From CAZPDM01 sp964585305 (GTDB lineage Bacteria > Planctomycetota > Uabimicrobiia > Uabimicrobiales > JABWCH01), in the NCBI GenBank assembly GCA_964585305.1, contig CAZPDM010000003.1, forward strand, positions 26,873 to 90,872: a DNA stretch of 64,000 bases. The letters run 5' to 3'. Below are positions 8,104-16,001 of the stretch, piece by piece. The translations under genes were made by a program, and so were the position numbers. The notes under the pieces were generated by a model. The model worked only from the letters and a program-made list of their open reading frames with translations. It did not search any database and was not told where the DNA came from. Numbering within the stretch: position 1 is the first letter of the stretch; each line of letters begins with the position of its first letter.

Positions 8104-9315
8104 ATGAATCTTACAAAAGAAGAAGAAAAAATCTTAAATGGTGATTGTGGAAAAGCCAAACAAAAAGCAATGGAAATTGTAGTTGCATTAGGAAAAATTT
8201 ACCATGCAGATTGCTTAATTCCCATTACCAGTGCACAAATTTCCGGAGTATCTTATAAAAATTTAGGAGATGCTGGATTAGAATTTTTAGCAGAGTGGGC
8301 AGATAATGGTGGGCAAGTCCAAGTTACAACAACCCTAAATCCTGCTGGAATGGATCTGGATTCTTGGCAAAAATTAGGATTTCAAGCTAGTTTTGCGGAA
8401 AAACAATGCCGAGTTATTTCTGCTTACCAAAAATTTGATATTCCTACGGTTTGTTCGTGCATCCCTTATATGATTGGAAATCTACCAAGATTTGGAGAAC
8501 ATATTGCCTGGGCAGAAAGCTCTGCTGTAGCTTTTGCAAACTCAATTCTAGGTTGCCACACAAATCGTGAAGGTGGCCCATCTGCTTTAGCAGCCGCAAT
8601 ACTTGGCAAAACAGCAAATTATGGATTTCATCTTTCAGTCAACCGACAAGCTCAATATCTCATTCAATTAGAATGCCCTTTAAAAGATGAAGCAGATTTT
8701 GCGGCCCTAGGATATTGGGTCGGTAAAGCCGTAGCAAATGGAGTCCCTTATTTTTCTGGTATTTCAACAGCAAATACAATCCAACTTAAAACACTTGGTG
8801 CAGCAATGGCAGCAAGTGGTTCGGTGGCTTTATTTCATATAGAAGGAATTACTCCAGAAGCCAAGCAAATGAATATGCTAGCAAAAAATCATCAGACTAT
8901 TGTGATTAAAAATCTATCCGAGGCTTACTATAAACTTAATTCCCAAGCTACGGAAATTGATTTGGTGGCTATTGGATGTCCGCATGCTTATTGGGAAGAA
9001 ATTAAAACTATTGCTCATAAAATTCAAGGAAAAAAACTAAAAACTCAACTTTGGATCACCACAGCACAGCCTATTGCACAATTTGCCCAACGAGCAGGTT
9101 ATACAAAAATCATTGAAGATGCGGGAGGAAAAATCCTTAGCGATACTTGCATGATTGTTGCGCCATTGCAAGATTTTAATATTCGTACTATGGCTACAAA
9201 TTCAGGCAAAGCAGCATATTATGCTCCAAGTCATTGCAATGCACAAGTTCGATTTGGAAATTTAGAAGCGTGCCTACAAGCCGCAATATCCGGGAGGTTT
9301 CCAGATGTTGGCTAG
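8104..9315 (+). CDS. Aconitase X catalytic (large) subunit, DUF521 family
   Basis: 403 residues covering the full AcnX catalytic domain: LTKEEEKILNGDCGKAKQKAMEI at the start, CSCIPY, AESSAVAFANSILGCHTNREGGPSAL (substrate and metal-site region, about residues 138-163) and the late Cys in SDTCMIVAP. Family members use an iron-sulfur or mononuclear iron centre to dehydrate substrates. Characterised ones are cis-3-hydroxy-L-proline dehydratase (bacteria) and mevalonate 5-phosphate dehydratase (archaea). Here the enzyme is split: the small DUF126 domain is a separate gene overlapping the 3' end by 11 bases. A hydroxyproline-type substrate is my guess, because amino-acid-dehydrogenase-like flavoproteins lie at 22.7-27.1 kb. 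Confidence 0.85.
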   Translation: MNLTKEEEKILNGDCGKAKQKAMEIVVALGKIYHADCLIPITSAQISGVSYKNLGDAGLEFLAEWADNGGQVQVTTTLNPAGMDLDSWQKLGFQASFAEKQCRVISAYQKFDIPTVCSCIPYMIGNLPRFGEHIAWAESSAVAFANSILGCHTNREGGPSALAAAILGKTANYGFHLSVNRQAQYLIQLECPLKDEADFAALGYWVGKAVANGVPYFSGISTANTIQLKTLGAAMAASGSVALFHIEGITPEAKQMNMLAKNHQTIVIKNLSEAYYKLNSQATEIDLVAIGCPHAYWEEIKTIAHKIQGKKLKTQLWITTAQPIAQFAQRAGYTKIIEDAGGKILSDTCMIVAPLQDFNIRTMATNSGKAAYYAPSHCNAQVRFGNLEACLQAAISGRFPDVG

Positions 9316-9697
9316 AATTATCAAAGCCGGTAAAGTACAAGGAGAAGCTCTTGTTTCGCAAGAGCCTCTAGGCTTTTTAGGTCTTGTTGACCCTGAAACA
9401 GGTATTATTATTGAAAAAAATCATCCACTTTTCGGAATGTCTATCGCAGGAAAAGTTCTCGTTTTTCCAACTGGAAAAGGAAGTACTGTAGGCTCTTATA
9501 CAATTTATCGTCTGAAAAAAAATGGAAAAGCTCCCTTAGCCATTATTAACCACCAAAGCGAAGCAATTGTTGCTGTAGGTGCTATTATTTCCGATATTCC
9601 TATGGTAGATCAAGTGGATATGTCCGAATTTCATACTGGCGATTGGGTAATCATCAATAACGAAGAAATAGTGATTAACAAAAATAAGTTAAACTGA
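9305..9697 (+). CDS. Aconitase X small (swivel) subunit, DUF126 family
   Basis: 130 residues. The swivel domain of aconitase X is recognised from GKVQGEALVSQEPLGFLGLVDP (residues 8-29), FPTGKGSTVGSYTIYRL (about 54-70) and the late NNEEI. The FPTGKGSTVGSY loop carries the conserved serine near the active site, so the subunit is needed for catalysis by the large subunit. It begins inside the end of the large-subunit gene, with GGGAGG just upstream, a sign of coupled translation. The 158-base spacer after it holds a repeat pair before secA. Confidence 0.85.
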   Translation: MLARIIKAGKVQGEALVSQEPLGFLGLVDPETGIIIEKNHPLFGMSIAGKVLVFPTGKGSTVGSYTIYRLKKNGKAPLAIINHQSEAIVAVGAIISDIPMVDQVDMSEFHTGDWVIINNEEIVINKNKLN

Positions 9698-9795
9698 TCG
9701 TCCCAACAAAAATTAAAAATTTCCGTCTTAAATATAAAGCAAATAATATAACCTAAAAAAAATTACATTTTTATATCAAAAAACAATAAAAAAGG

Positions 9796-9844
9796 AAGAA
9801 AATATTTTATATCTCAAAAAATAACCGAGATAAGAAAATATTTT
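9796..9844 (+). repeat. Pair of 13-base direct repeats flanking a small hairpin upstream of secA
   Basis: AAGAAAATATTTT occurs at 9796-9808 and 9832-9844. Between them ATCTC and GAGAT can pair. The second copy is followed by TTCCGTTAAAAAC and then the secA ATG at 9856, which has no Shine-Dalgarno sequence. Function unknown; possibly a regulatory site for secA. Confidence 0.45.
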
Positions 9845-9855
9845 CCGTTAAAAAC

Positions 9856-12726
9856 ATGTTAGATCGAATTGGTGAATTTATAGCAAAATCTGTTATCAGG
9901 TTATTTGGTACCCGAAACGAACGTGTAATTCGCGAAATTTGGCCAACTGTATATAAAATTGCAGCTTTTGAAGAGCAAATTTCTAAACTAAGCGATGAAC
10001 AGCTTCGTGCTAAAACGCAGGAATTTAAAACTCGTTTCGCCAATAATGAACCTTTAGATAGCATTCTTCCTGAAGCCTTTGCTGTTGTTCGTGAAGCCTC
10101 CAAACGTGTAACAAAAATGCGTCATTTTGATGTACAAATGATTGGTGGAATCGTTTTGCATCAAGGAAAAATTGCAGAAATGGTAACAGGCGAAGGTAAA
10201 ACTCTTGTCGCAACTGCTCCAGCATATCTTAATGCTCTTACTGGGCATCCTGTCCATATTGTTACAGTCAATGATTATTTAGCACGACGCGATCGATATT
10301 GGATGGGACCAATTTATGAATTTCTTGGACTTAAAGTAGGATGTATTCAATCTGATATGAGTCCTAGTGAACGCATCAAAGAATATTCCTGTAATATTAC
10401 TTATGGAACAAATAATGAGTTTGGTTTTGATTATTTACGCGATAATATGAAAATGCGAAAAGAAGATCAATGCCAACTCGAACACTATTTTGCGATTGTA
10501 GATGAGGTAGATTCGGTTTTAATTGATGAAGCTCGTACTCCACTTATTATCTCTGGACCCTCTGAAGAATCTACAGATAAATATTATTTAGCTGATAAAA
10601 TTGCTCGCAAATTAGAAAAAGGCCGCCACTTTGAACTCAAAGAAAAAGAACAATTGGCACTTTTAACAGAAGATGGTATTGAACAAGCCCAAAAATTGGC
10701 AGGCGTAGATTCTTTCTATACTGGAAAAAATATGGACTGGCCGCATCATATTAGCCAAGCATTGCGTGCTCATAATTTTTATAAAGTTGATTGTGAATAT
10801 GTCGTCAAAGACAATGAAATTATTATTGTAGATGAATTTACTGGCCGCTTACAACCTGGTCGTCGATGGAGTGATGGCCTGCATCAAGCCATTGAAGCCA
10901 AAGAAGGTTTAAAAATTCGAGAAGAAAACCAAACACTAGCAACAATTACTCTACAAAACTATTTTAAGCTTTATAAAAAACTTGCAGGTATGACTGGTAC
11001 TGCAATGACAGAAGCTGCTGAATTTGATAAGATTTATAATCTTGACGTTGTTGCAATTCCAACCAATAAACCTTTGACTCGCAAATCTTATAATGACGTT
11101 ATTTTTGGCACACATAAAGAAAAATTTGATGCGATTATTTCAGAAATTTTACGCTATCATGCTACAGGAAGGCCATTACTTGTTGGAACGATTTCAATTG
11201 AAGCCTCGGAACACCTTTCCTTCTTGCTCTCCCGACATGGCGTTGAACATCAGGTTTTAAATGCCAAATACCATGAAAAAGAAGCACAAATTATTTCTAA
11301 GGCTGGGGAATTAAGTCGTGTTACCATTGCAACAAATATGGCAGGACGTGGAACAGATATTGTTCTTGGAACTTTTACTAAACAACAGCTTTTAGAACAT
11401 TGGCAGAAAAAAAATCTCGCACCTAAAAAACTTACCGTAGAAGATCCGCAACTTGAAGAAAAACTTATTCGTTATTGGGCTGAAATATTCTTAAAAGGCG
11501 TTGAAGCAGATCTTCCTTTGGAACAAATTCAAACCAGGCTATATAAAGTTTGGGAAGAGCTAGAAATGGCTCCTCTCAAGTTATGTGAACGTGTGGCTGA
11601 TTTAGGTGGCTTACATATTCTTGGAACAGAAAGACATGATGCCCGACGTATTGATAATCAATTGCGTGGTCGTGCAGGACGCCAAGGAGATCCTGGCAGT
11701 TCCAGATTCTATCTTTGTTTTGAAGATGATTTATTGCGAAAATTCGCACCTCCAACGATGGTTGCAATTATGAAAAAAATGGGAATGAGAAATGGAGAAA
11801 ATGTCCAGCATCCGCTTATTTCCCGAGGAATTGAAAAAGCGCAGCAACGTGTAGAACAATTCCATTTTGAAATCCGCAAAAACTTGATCGAATATGATGA
11901 AGTAATGAATGAACAGCGTAAAGTTATTTATGAACAAAGACAGCGAGTTTTGGGAAATCAAGATATTCGCAATATGATTTGGGATATGATTGAAGATCGA
12001 ATTTATGATGCTATTGACCGTTATTTGCCAGCAAAAGCAGCCTTCCGTGAATGGGATTTTGAAGGCCTTAAAGAATGGCTATCTTATAAATTTGGAATTA
12101 ACATTGCAACAGATGATATAAAAAATCGCGATTATAAAGTCATTGAAAATAAATTGATCGTATTGGTTAAACAACGTTATGAACAACACGAACAGATTCT
12201 CGGAACTGAACTTTTGCAAGCTTTAGAGCGTTACTTACTGCTAGATGTTATTGATTCAAAATGGAAAGATCATCTTTATGCTATGGATGAACTGAAATCC
12301 GGCATTGGATTAGAAGCCTACGCACAAAAAGACCCTAAAGTAGAATACAAACGTTCTGGCTATCGTATGTTTGATGAGATGGTAGAATCCGTAAAAGAAC
12401 AAATCAGCGATCTTATATTTAAACTAAAATTCGAAAAGACCGATGATAAAGGTCTTTCTAGTATCTGGCAACCCGCACAATTTTCCCACGCCCAATTTAA
12501 TGGTTTACAACCTCAAGCACAACCTCAGTCACGAGGAAGTTCTATACGTCCACAAATTCAAGGATCTGTTGATCGTGAAAGCTGGGAACAAGCTCAAGTT
12601 GCAGCGAGTGCTGGGAATGTCGTTGCAAAACCTGCTCGAAGAGACAAACCTAAAGTTGGTCGTAACGATCCTTGTCCTTGTGGAAGTGGAAAAAAATATA
12701 AAAAATGCTGTGGCGTAAATGAATAA
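9856..12726 (+). CDS. secA: Preprotein translocase ATPase SecA
   Basis: 956 residues with the full SecA architecture: Walker A TGEGKTL (about residue 110), Walker B DEVDSVLIDEARTPLI (about 215), the pre-protein cross-linking domain, GRAGRQGDPGSS in motor domain 2, the helical wing and scaffold, a Gln/Pro/Ser-rich linker and a C-terminal SEC-C zinc motif (CPCGSGKKYKKCC, about 938-950) that binds SecB or ribosomes. It drives post-translational export through SecYEG. The ATG lacks a clear ribosome site. A 17-base inverted repeat follows downstream. The coding sequence overlaps no neighbour. Confidence 0.97.
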   Translation: MLDRIGEFIAKSVIRLFGTRNERVIREIWPTVYKIAAFEEQISKLSDEQLRAKTQEFKTRFANNEPLDSILPEAFAVVREASKRVTKMRHFDVQMIGGIVLHQGKIAEMVTGEGKTLVATAPAYLNALTGHPVHIVTVNDYLARRDRYWMGPIYEFLGLKVGCIQSDMSPSERIKEYSCNITYGTNNEFGFDYLRDNMKMRKEDQCQLEHYFAIVDEVDSVLIDEARTPLIISGPSEESTDKYYLADKIARKLEKGRHFELKEKEQLALLTEDGIEQAQKLAGVDSFYTGKNMDWPHHISQALRAHNFYKVDCEYVVKDNEIIIVDEFTGRLQPGRRWSDGLHQAIEAKEGLKIREENQTLATITLQNYFKLYKKLAGMTGTAMTEAAEFDKIYNLDVVAIPTNKPLTRKSYNDVIFGTHKEKFDAIISEILRYHATGRPLLVGTISIEASEHLSFLLSRHGVEHQVLNAKYHEKEAQIISKAGELSRVTIATNMAGRGTDIVLGTFTKQQLLEHWQKKNLAPKKLTVEDPQLEEKLIRYWAEIFLKGVEADLPLEQIQTRLYKVWEELEMAPLKLCERVADLGGLHILGTERHDARRIDNQLRGRAGRQGDPGSSRFYLCFEDDLLRKFAPPTMVAIMKKMGMRNGENVQHPLISRGIEKAQQRVEQFHFEIRKNLIEYDEVMNEQRKVIYEQRQRVLGNQDIRNMIWDMIEDRIYDAIDRYLPAKAAFREWDFEGLKEWLSYKFGINIATDDIKNRDYKVIENKLIVLVKQRYEQHEQILGTELLQALERYLLLDVIDSKWKDHLYAMDELKSGIGLEAYAQKDPKVEYKRSGYRMFDEMVESVKEQISDLIFKLKFEKTDDKGLSSIWQPAQFSHAQFNGLQPQAQPQSRGSSIRPQIQGSVDRESWEQAQVAASAGNVVAKPARRDKPKVGRNDPCPCGSGKKYKKCCGVNE

Positions 12727-12813
12727 GAATGAATTTGTTAAGTAGAGTAGCTTAAATTTTTTTTAGTTTTTTAAAAAAAAATAAAAAAGTATTTTAAAAA
12801 ATTTATTACTATC

Positions 12814-12866
12814 AAAATATATATTTATAATATATTGATATGAAATACGTTATAAATATATATTTT
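12814..12866 (+). terminator. 17-base perfect inverted repeat after secA
   Basis: AAAATATATATTTATAA (12814-12830) and its exact complement (12850-12866) are separated by 19 bases and followed by TGTTT. Most likely it terminates secA. Because it ends 26 bases before the next promoter, an operator role is possible. All-AT stems are weak, so confidence is moderate. Confidence 0.45.
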
Positions 12867-12892
12867 TGTTTCATGATTTTTTAAAATAGGAC

Positions 12893-12920
12893 TTGACAAA
12901 ATTTTCAGAAAAGTTATTAT
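12893..12920 (+). promoter_or_regulatory. Sigma70-type promoter for the small anchored protein / GspG-like pseudopilin operon
   Basis: TTGACA at 12893-12898 and TATTAT at 12915-12920 with a 16-base spacer. A small leader hairpin (GCTTTTC with GAAAAGC near 12930-12948) and a GGAG site before the ATG at 13012 follow. Confidence 0.65.
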
Positions 12921-13011
12921 GTAAATAGTGCTTTTCATGGAGAAAAGCTAACAAGTCAGTGTTTCTACATAATACTAACCTAATTGCTTTTTGTTTTAGG
13001 AGATTAGTTCG

Positions 13012-13350
13012 ATGAGAAATAAAACTGTAGCTATTATTTTAGCAGTTGTTGCTTTAGTTGTTCTTGGTTTATTTGTCATTAAACCATTGCTTGTTGGTAA
13101 ATTAGAAGAAAGAACTTTGATTTGCAAAGAATCTGGCGAAAGATTCACTTTACAAGTAAAAATTGGTTCTGTTCCTCCCTATATTAATCCTAAAACTGGC
13201 AAGCCAACCCTTTTCAATGGCTATTTCTGCAAATGGAGAGGCAAAGACGGCAAAACTAATGAAAAATGGATCATTGAAGGAACCGAACAAGAACACGGTA
13301 TCGAACCTCGTTATATTATCTCTGAAGAATCTAAAGATCAAAAGAAATAG
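13012..13350 (+). CDS. Small single-pass membrane protein of unknown family, next to pseudopilins
   Basis: 112 residues. One N-terminal membrane helix (residues 5-27) is followed by a short polar domain with two cysteines (LICKESGERF and GYFCKWRGKDG), which look like half-sites of a zinc ribbon or a disulfide, and a charged C-terminus. I do not recognise the family. It shares a strong promoter with the GspG-like gene that starts 24 bases later, so it may belong to the secretion or pilus machine as a minor component. Codon use looks like that of its neighbours. Confidence 0.75.
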   Translation: MRNKTVAIILAVVALVVLGLFVIKPLLVGKLEERTLICKESGERFTLQVKIGSVPPYINPKTGKPTLFNGYFCKWRGKDGKTNEKWIIEGTEQEHGIEPRYIISEESKDQKK

Positions 13351-13374
13351 TCTTAACTATAGATAGGCTAAATC

Positions 13375-13890
13375 ATGTATCATCCCAAAGGATTTACACT
13401 TATTGAATTAGTTGTTGTCCTGCTTGTGATCGCGGTATTAGTAGGCGTATCTATTCCGGTAATGGGTTCAGTATTAGAAAACGCTCGAATTTCTCGTGCT
13501 AGAGCAGATGTGGATAACCTTGCAAAAGCAATTTTAAAAGTTTATGAACATACAACTTATTGGCCTGCCAATAATGTTGGTGGCAGCAAGGATATTCATA
13601 GTACTGCAGACTGGAACCAACCACGAAATGGCCTTACTGGTACCTCGACTGATGCTGCAGTATTAGCACTATATCCTGGTTACAAAGGGCCATATATACT
13701 TCAAGTTACAGATGATCCCTGGGGACGCCCCTATCATTTTGATGGCCCAGGAAGACTAGGCAATCAAGATAGTACAAATGCTGGTCAGATTAGTGTAATG
13801 TCTTATGGTCCGGATGGCGCGAATAACGGTTCTGTTAATAACGCGAATCGTCAACAACAAGGTGATGATATTGCTTATTATTTCCGATAA
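13375..13890 (+). CDS. GspG-like major pseudopilin
   Basis: 171 residues. MYHPKG|FTLIELVVVLLVIAVL is a type III prepilin signal. The domain matches the GspG class of type II secretion pseudopilins: helix ENARISRARADVDNLAKAILKVYEHTTYWP, then TDDPWGRPYHF and SYGPDGANN, the aspartate/glycine-rich calcium-binding loop near the end. GspG builds the pseudopilus that pushes proteins across the outer membrane. It is second in a two-gene operon with the small anchored protein. No gspE/F/D genes are in the window. Confidence 0.85.
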   Translation: MYHPKGFTLIELVVVLLVIAVLVGVSIPVMGSVLENARISRARADVDNLAKAILKVYEHTTYWPANNVGGSKDIHSTADWNQPRNGLTGTSTDAAVLALYPGYKGPYILQVTDDPWGRPYHFDGPGRLGNQDSTNAGQISVMSYGPDGANNGSVNNANRQQQGDDIAYYFR

Positions 13891-14169
13891 AAATTAGCCT
13901 GAATTTAGCCTCATCAATTAAAAAAAATTCGCGCTGGCTATAAGAAAAGCGAATTTCTTAAAAAAGCGGAAAATATTTATTCCATTTTTGAAATTTTCAG
14001 AAGAAAATATTTTGGCCATTTTAGGCTAATGATCAAATTTTGGATAAAATATTTTCCATTTTTAAAAAATTTAAAGATGGGGCTAAATTATTTATGTTTT
14101 TAACATAAATAATTTCTATATGTTATGTAGAAGAGTATTTTTTTTTGATAAAAAAAAAATTTTTTTCTC
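13891..14169. other. Structured noncoding region between two pilin genes
   Basis: This stretch has no plausible gene but several inverted repeats. AAATTCGC (13925-13932) pairs with GCGAATTT (13949-13956). ATTAGCCT near 13896 is complementary to AGGCTAAT near 14022, and AATTTAGCC near 13905 to GGCTAAATT near 14081. AAATTATTTATGTT (14085-14098) and AACATAAATAATTT (14102-14115) make a perfect 14-bp hairpin. GAAAATATT-like motifs recur near 13972, 14003 and 14049. It may be a terminator zone, a processed 3' end or a small RNA. Confidence 0.5.
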
Positions 14170-14198
14170 TTGACATAAAAATCCCTTTTGCTTAAAAT
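14170..14198 (+). promoter_or_regulatory. Consensus-like sigma70 promoter for the pilin gene
   Basis: TTGACA at 14170-14175, a 17-base spacer and TAAAAT at 14193-14198. It lies 77 bases before the pilin ATG and is the best-matched promoter in the window, fitting an abundant structural protein. Confidence 0.75.
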
Positions 14199-14275
14199 TT
14201 AATTTAGATAGCTTGTGAAGCTATTTGCTTCAAAATGTGTATCTCATTCATACTCGAGGTGAAAGGAGTTATTCC

Positions 14276-14797
14276 ATGAAACATGGTTTCACTTTGATCG
14301 AACTTATCGTTGTTATCAGCGTTATCGCAATTCTAGCTGGTATTGTTACTCCAGTTGCTGGTATTTTAATTGATGAATCTCGTGTTCTTCGCGGCAAAAC
14401 TGACATTGATGCATTAGGCAAATCTTGCATTATGTTCGACAGCCATTACAGATCCCTTCCATTCGTTGGTCTTCCAGGCGGCAGTGCTGGTTATTCTTAT
14501 GCTTATAACCCAGCAGAAACTGACGTTCTTAATGACCTACTTTTGGGCGCAAACAATAGAGTTAATGCTACCCAAAACCCAAGTGGTATGACTGTCAAAC
14601 AATTCATTAGCCAACGTTGCACCTATGATCCATGGGCGACCTGCTATAAATATCACAATTATACCCAAAGTGGTCGTGCTACCCTAGTATTCTGCCATTT
14701 TGGTGCTAACAAAGCCAATAACGGCGTATGGGATTACAACCTTTGGACAAGAAGTGGTAATGCTCCTAGTGATGATTACTACAAAATGTTCAGATAA
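14276..14797 (+). CDS. Type IV pilin-like protein, probably highly expressed
   Basis: 173 residues from the ATG at 14276, which has GAAAGGAG upstream; the frame is open further upstream but that part lacks a site. MKHG|FTLIELIVVISVIAIL is a prepilin signal with Glu +5. The globular part has three cysteines (KSCIMF, QRCTYDPWATC region, VFCHFG) and the DPWATCYKY motif that resembles the DPWG turn of GspG pseudopilins. A consensus promoter, a good ribosome site and codon choices richer in C-ending codons than its neighbours suggest a major pilin. A hairpin terminator follows. Confidence 0.85.
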   Translation: MKHGFTLIELIVVISVIAILAGIVTPVAGILIDESRVLRGKTDIDALGKSCIMFDSHYRSLPFVGLPGGSAGYSYAYNPAETDVLNDLLLGANNRVNATQNPSGMTVKQFISQRCTYDPWATCYKYHNYTQSGRATLVFCHFGANKANNGVWDYNLWTRSGNAPSDDYYKMFR

Positions 14798-14824
14798 GCC
14801 ACTTAGAACATAAAGTTTTAAAAT

Positions 14825-14853
14825 AAGAGGATAGGCTAATAACCTATCCTCTT
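14825..14853 (+). terminator. Hairpin terminator after the pilin gene
   Basis: AAGAGGATAGG (14825-14835) pairs with CCTATCCTCTT (14843-14853) around a 7-base loop. A T-rich stretch comes only about 15 bases later, so it may also protect the 3' end of the mRNA. Confidence 0.6.
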
Positions 14854-14916
14854 GTCATATATAGTATTTTTTTGTTCTGGACAGTTAAAATTTGCTAAAA
14901 ATAGAAAGGGTGGGTA

Positions 14917-15834
14917 ATGTCAGCAATTATTTCTCTTCAAAATATTTTTGTCCGCTATGAAAAATTAGAAGTACTGAAAGATATTTCTTTCTCGCTTAAC
15001 CCAGGAATGATTGGCCTTCTTGGACCTAATGGAGCAGGGAAATCGACTTTAATAAAAACTTTGTTAGGTTTGTTGCCTATTTCTAATGGGCAAATTGAGA
15101 TTTTGGGACTTCCTATTCAACAAAAAAATTTTGCAATGATTCGGCAAAAAATAGGCTATGTTCCAGAAGGAGATTGCTATCTCAAAGGAGTATCTGCAGT
15201 TCACTTTGTAGCGTTTTTAGCAGAACTAAGCGGTATTCCAAGTGATTTAGCTTTAAAGCGCGCCCATGAAGTTTTAGAATATGTTGGTTTAGGAGAAGAA
15301 CGTTATCGAAAACTTGAAGAACTTTCTTTTGGTCAACGATCTCGAGTAAAATTAGCCCAAGCATTAGTCCATAATGTTGAGCTTTTAATTTTAGATGAAC
15401 CTACAGATGGGATGGATCCTGTAGGAAAAGAAAATTTTTTTAATATCATTAAAAATATCCAAAAAAATCTTTCTTTAAGTATTCTTTTAGCCACACATAC
15501 ACTAGAAGATGTTGAAGCAATTTGCCAAGAAATTATATTGCTTTACCAAGGGAAAGTTTTAGCTGTAAAAAATCTTAAAGATATCAAACAAGATGATCAA
15601 CAAAGCTATATTCTTGAAATAAGCAATATTCCTGCTTTTATAGAAATAGCAAAACAAAATAATATAGAAGTAAAAGAAATCTCTGCAAATAAAGTCCTAG
15701 TATCAAAAATTCAAGACCCCAGGGTTTTGTTTCCCTTGATACAAAATGCAGGAGTTCAAATTTGGAGTTTAGATTCCTGGCATCCCACATTAGAAACAAT
15801 TTTTATGCAAATTTTACAACAAAATACAAAATAG
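14917..15834 (+). CDS. ABC transporter ATP-binding protein
   Basis: 305 residues. Walker A GPNGAGKS (about 36-43), Q-loop region, a degenerate signature LSFGQRSRV, Walker B LLILDEPTDGMDP and the switch histidine in ATHTLEDVE are all present, with a C-terminal accessory domain of about 90 residues as in CcmA/NatA-type exporter ATPases. No permease gene is next to it: neighbours are a pilin and the PilM-PilN fusion. It may pair with a distant permease, for example in export or surface gliding/pilus functions, but that is unresolved. AAAGGGTGGG precedes the ATG. Confidence 0.85.
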   Translation: MSAIISLQNIFVRYEKLEVLKDISFSLNPGMIGLLGPNGAGKSTLIKTLLGLLPISNGQIEILGLPIQQKNFAMIRQKIGYVPEGDCYLKGVSAVHFVAFLAELSGIPSDLALKRAHEVLEYVGLGEERYRKLEELSFGQRSRVKLAQALVHNVELLILDEPTDGMDPVGKENFFNIIKNIQKNLSLSILLATHTLEDVEAICQEIILLYQGKVLAVKNLKDIKQDDQQSYILEISNIPAFIEIAKQNNIEVKEISANKVLVSKIQDPRVLFPLIQNAGVQIWSLDSWHPTLETIFMQILQQNTK

Positions 15835-15882
15835 AAAAAAACACCTTTTTTCTATAAGAAATTTTTTAACTTAAAAAACTTC

Positions 15883-15911
15883 TTGACATGCTAAGCTGCC
15901 TTTCTTAGAAT
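15883..15911 (+). promoter_or_regulatory. Consensus-like sigma70 promoter for the PilM-PilN / PilO genes
   Basis: TTGACA at 15883-15888, 17-base spacer, TAGAAT at 15906-15911. The -10 box lies inside a repeated motif (15902-15936), which suggests control by a DNA-binding protein. Confidence 0.7.
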
Positions 15912-15936
15912 AAGATTATCTTTAGAATGAGATTCC
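15902..15936 (+). repeat. Tandem operator-like motif overlapping the -10 box
   Basis: TTCTTAGAATAAGATTA at 15902-15918 is followed at once by the related TCTTTAGAATGAGATTC at 15919-15935, a 17-base period. The core TCTTA-GAA-TAAGA is an inverted repeat. The first 16 bases recur exactly upstream of the TPR gene (46169-46184, minus strand). Confidence 0.5.
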
Positions 15937-16001
15937 TAACCATCTAAACACGTTTTTTATATATTTTTTGTGTTTTATATTTTCGTTGAGATTTTGTAAC
16001 T

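Noticed and set aside
14225..14275. Upstream extension of the pilin frame
   Set aside because: It lacks a ribosome site and would put 17 residues before the prepilin signal; ATG 14276 has GAAAGGAG.
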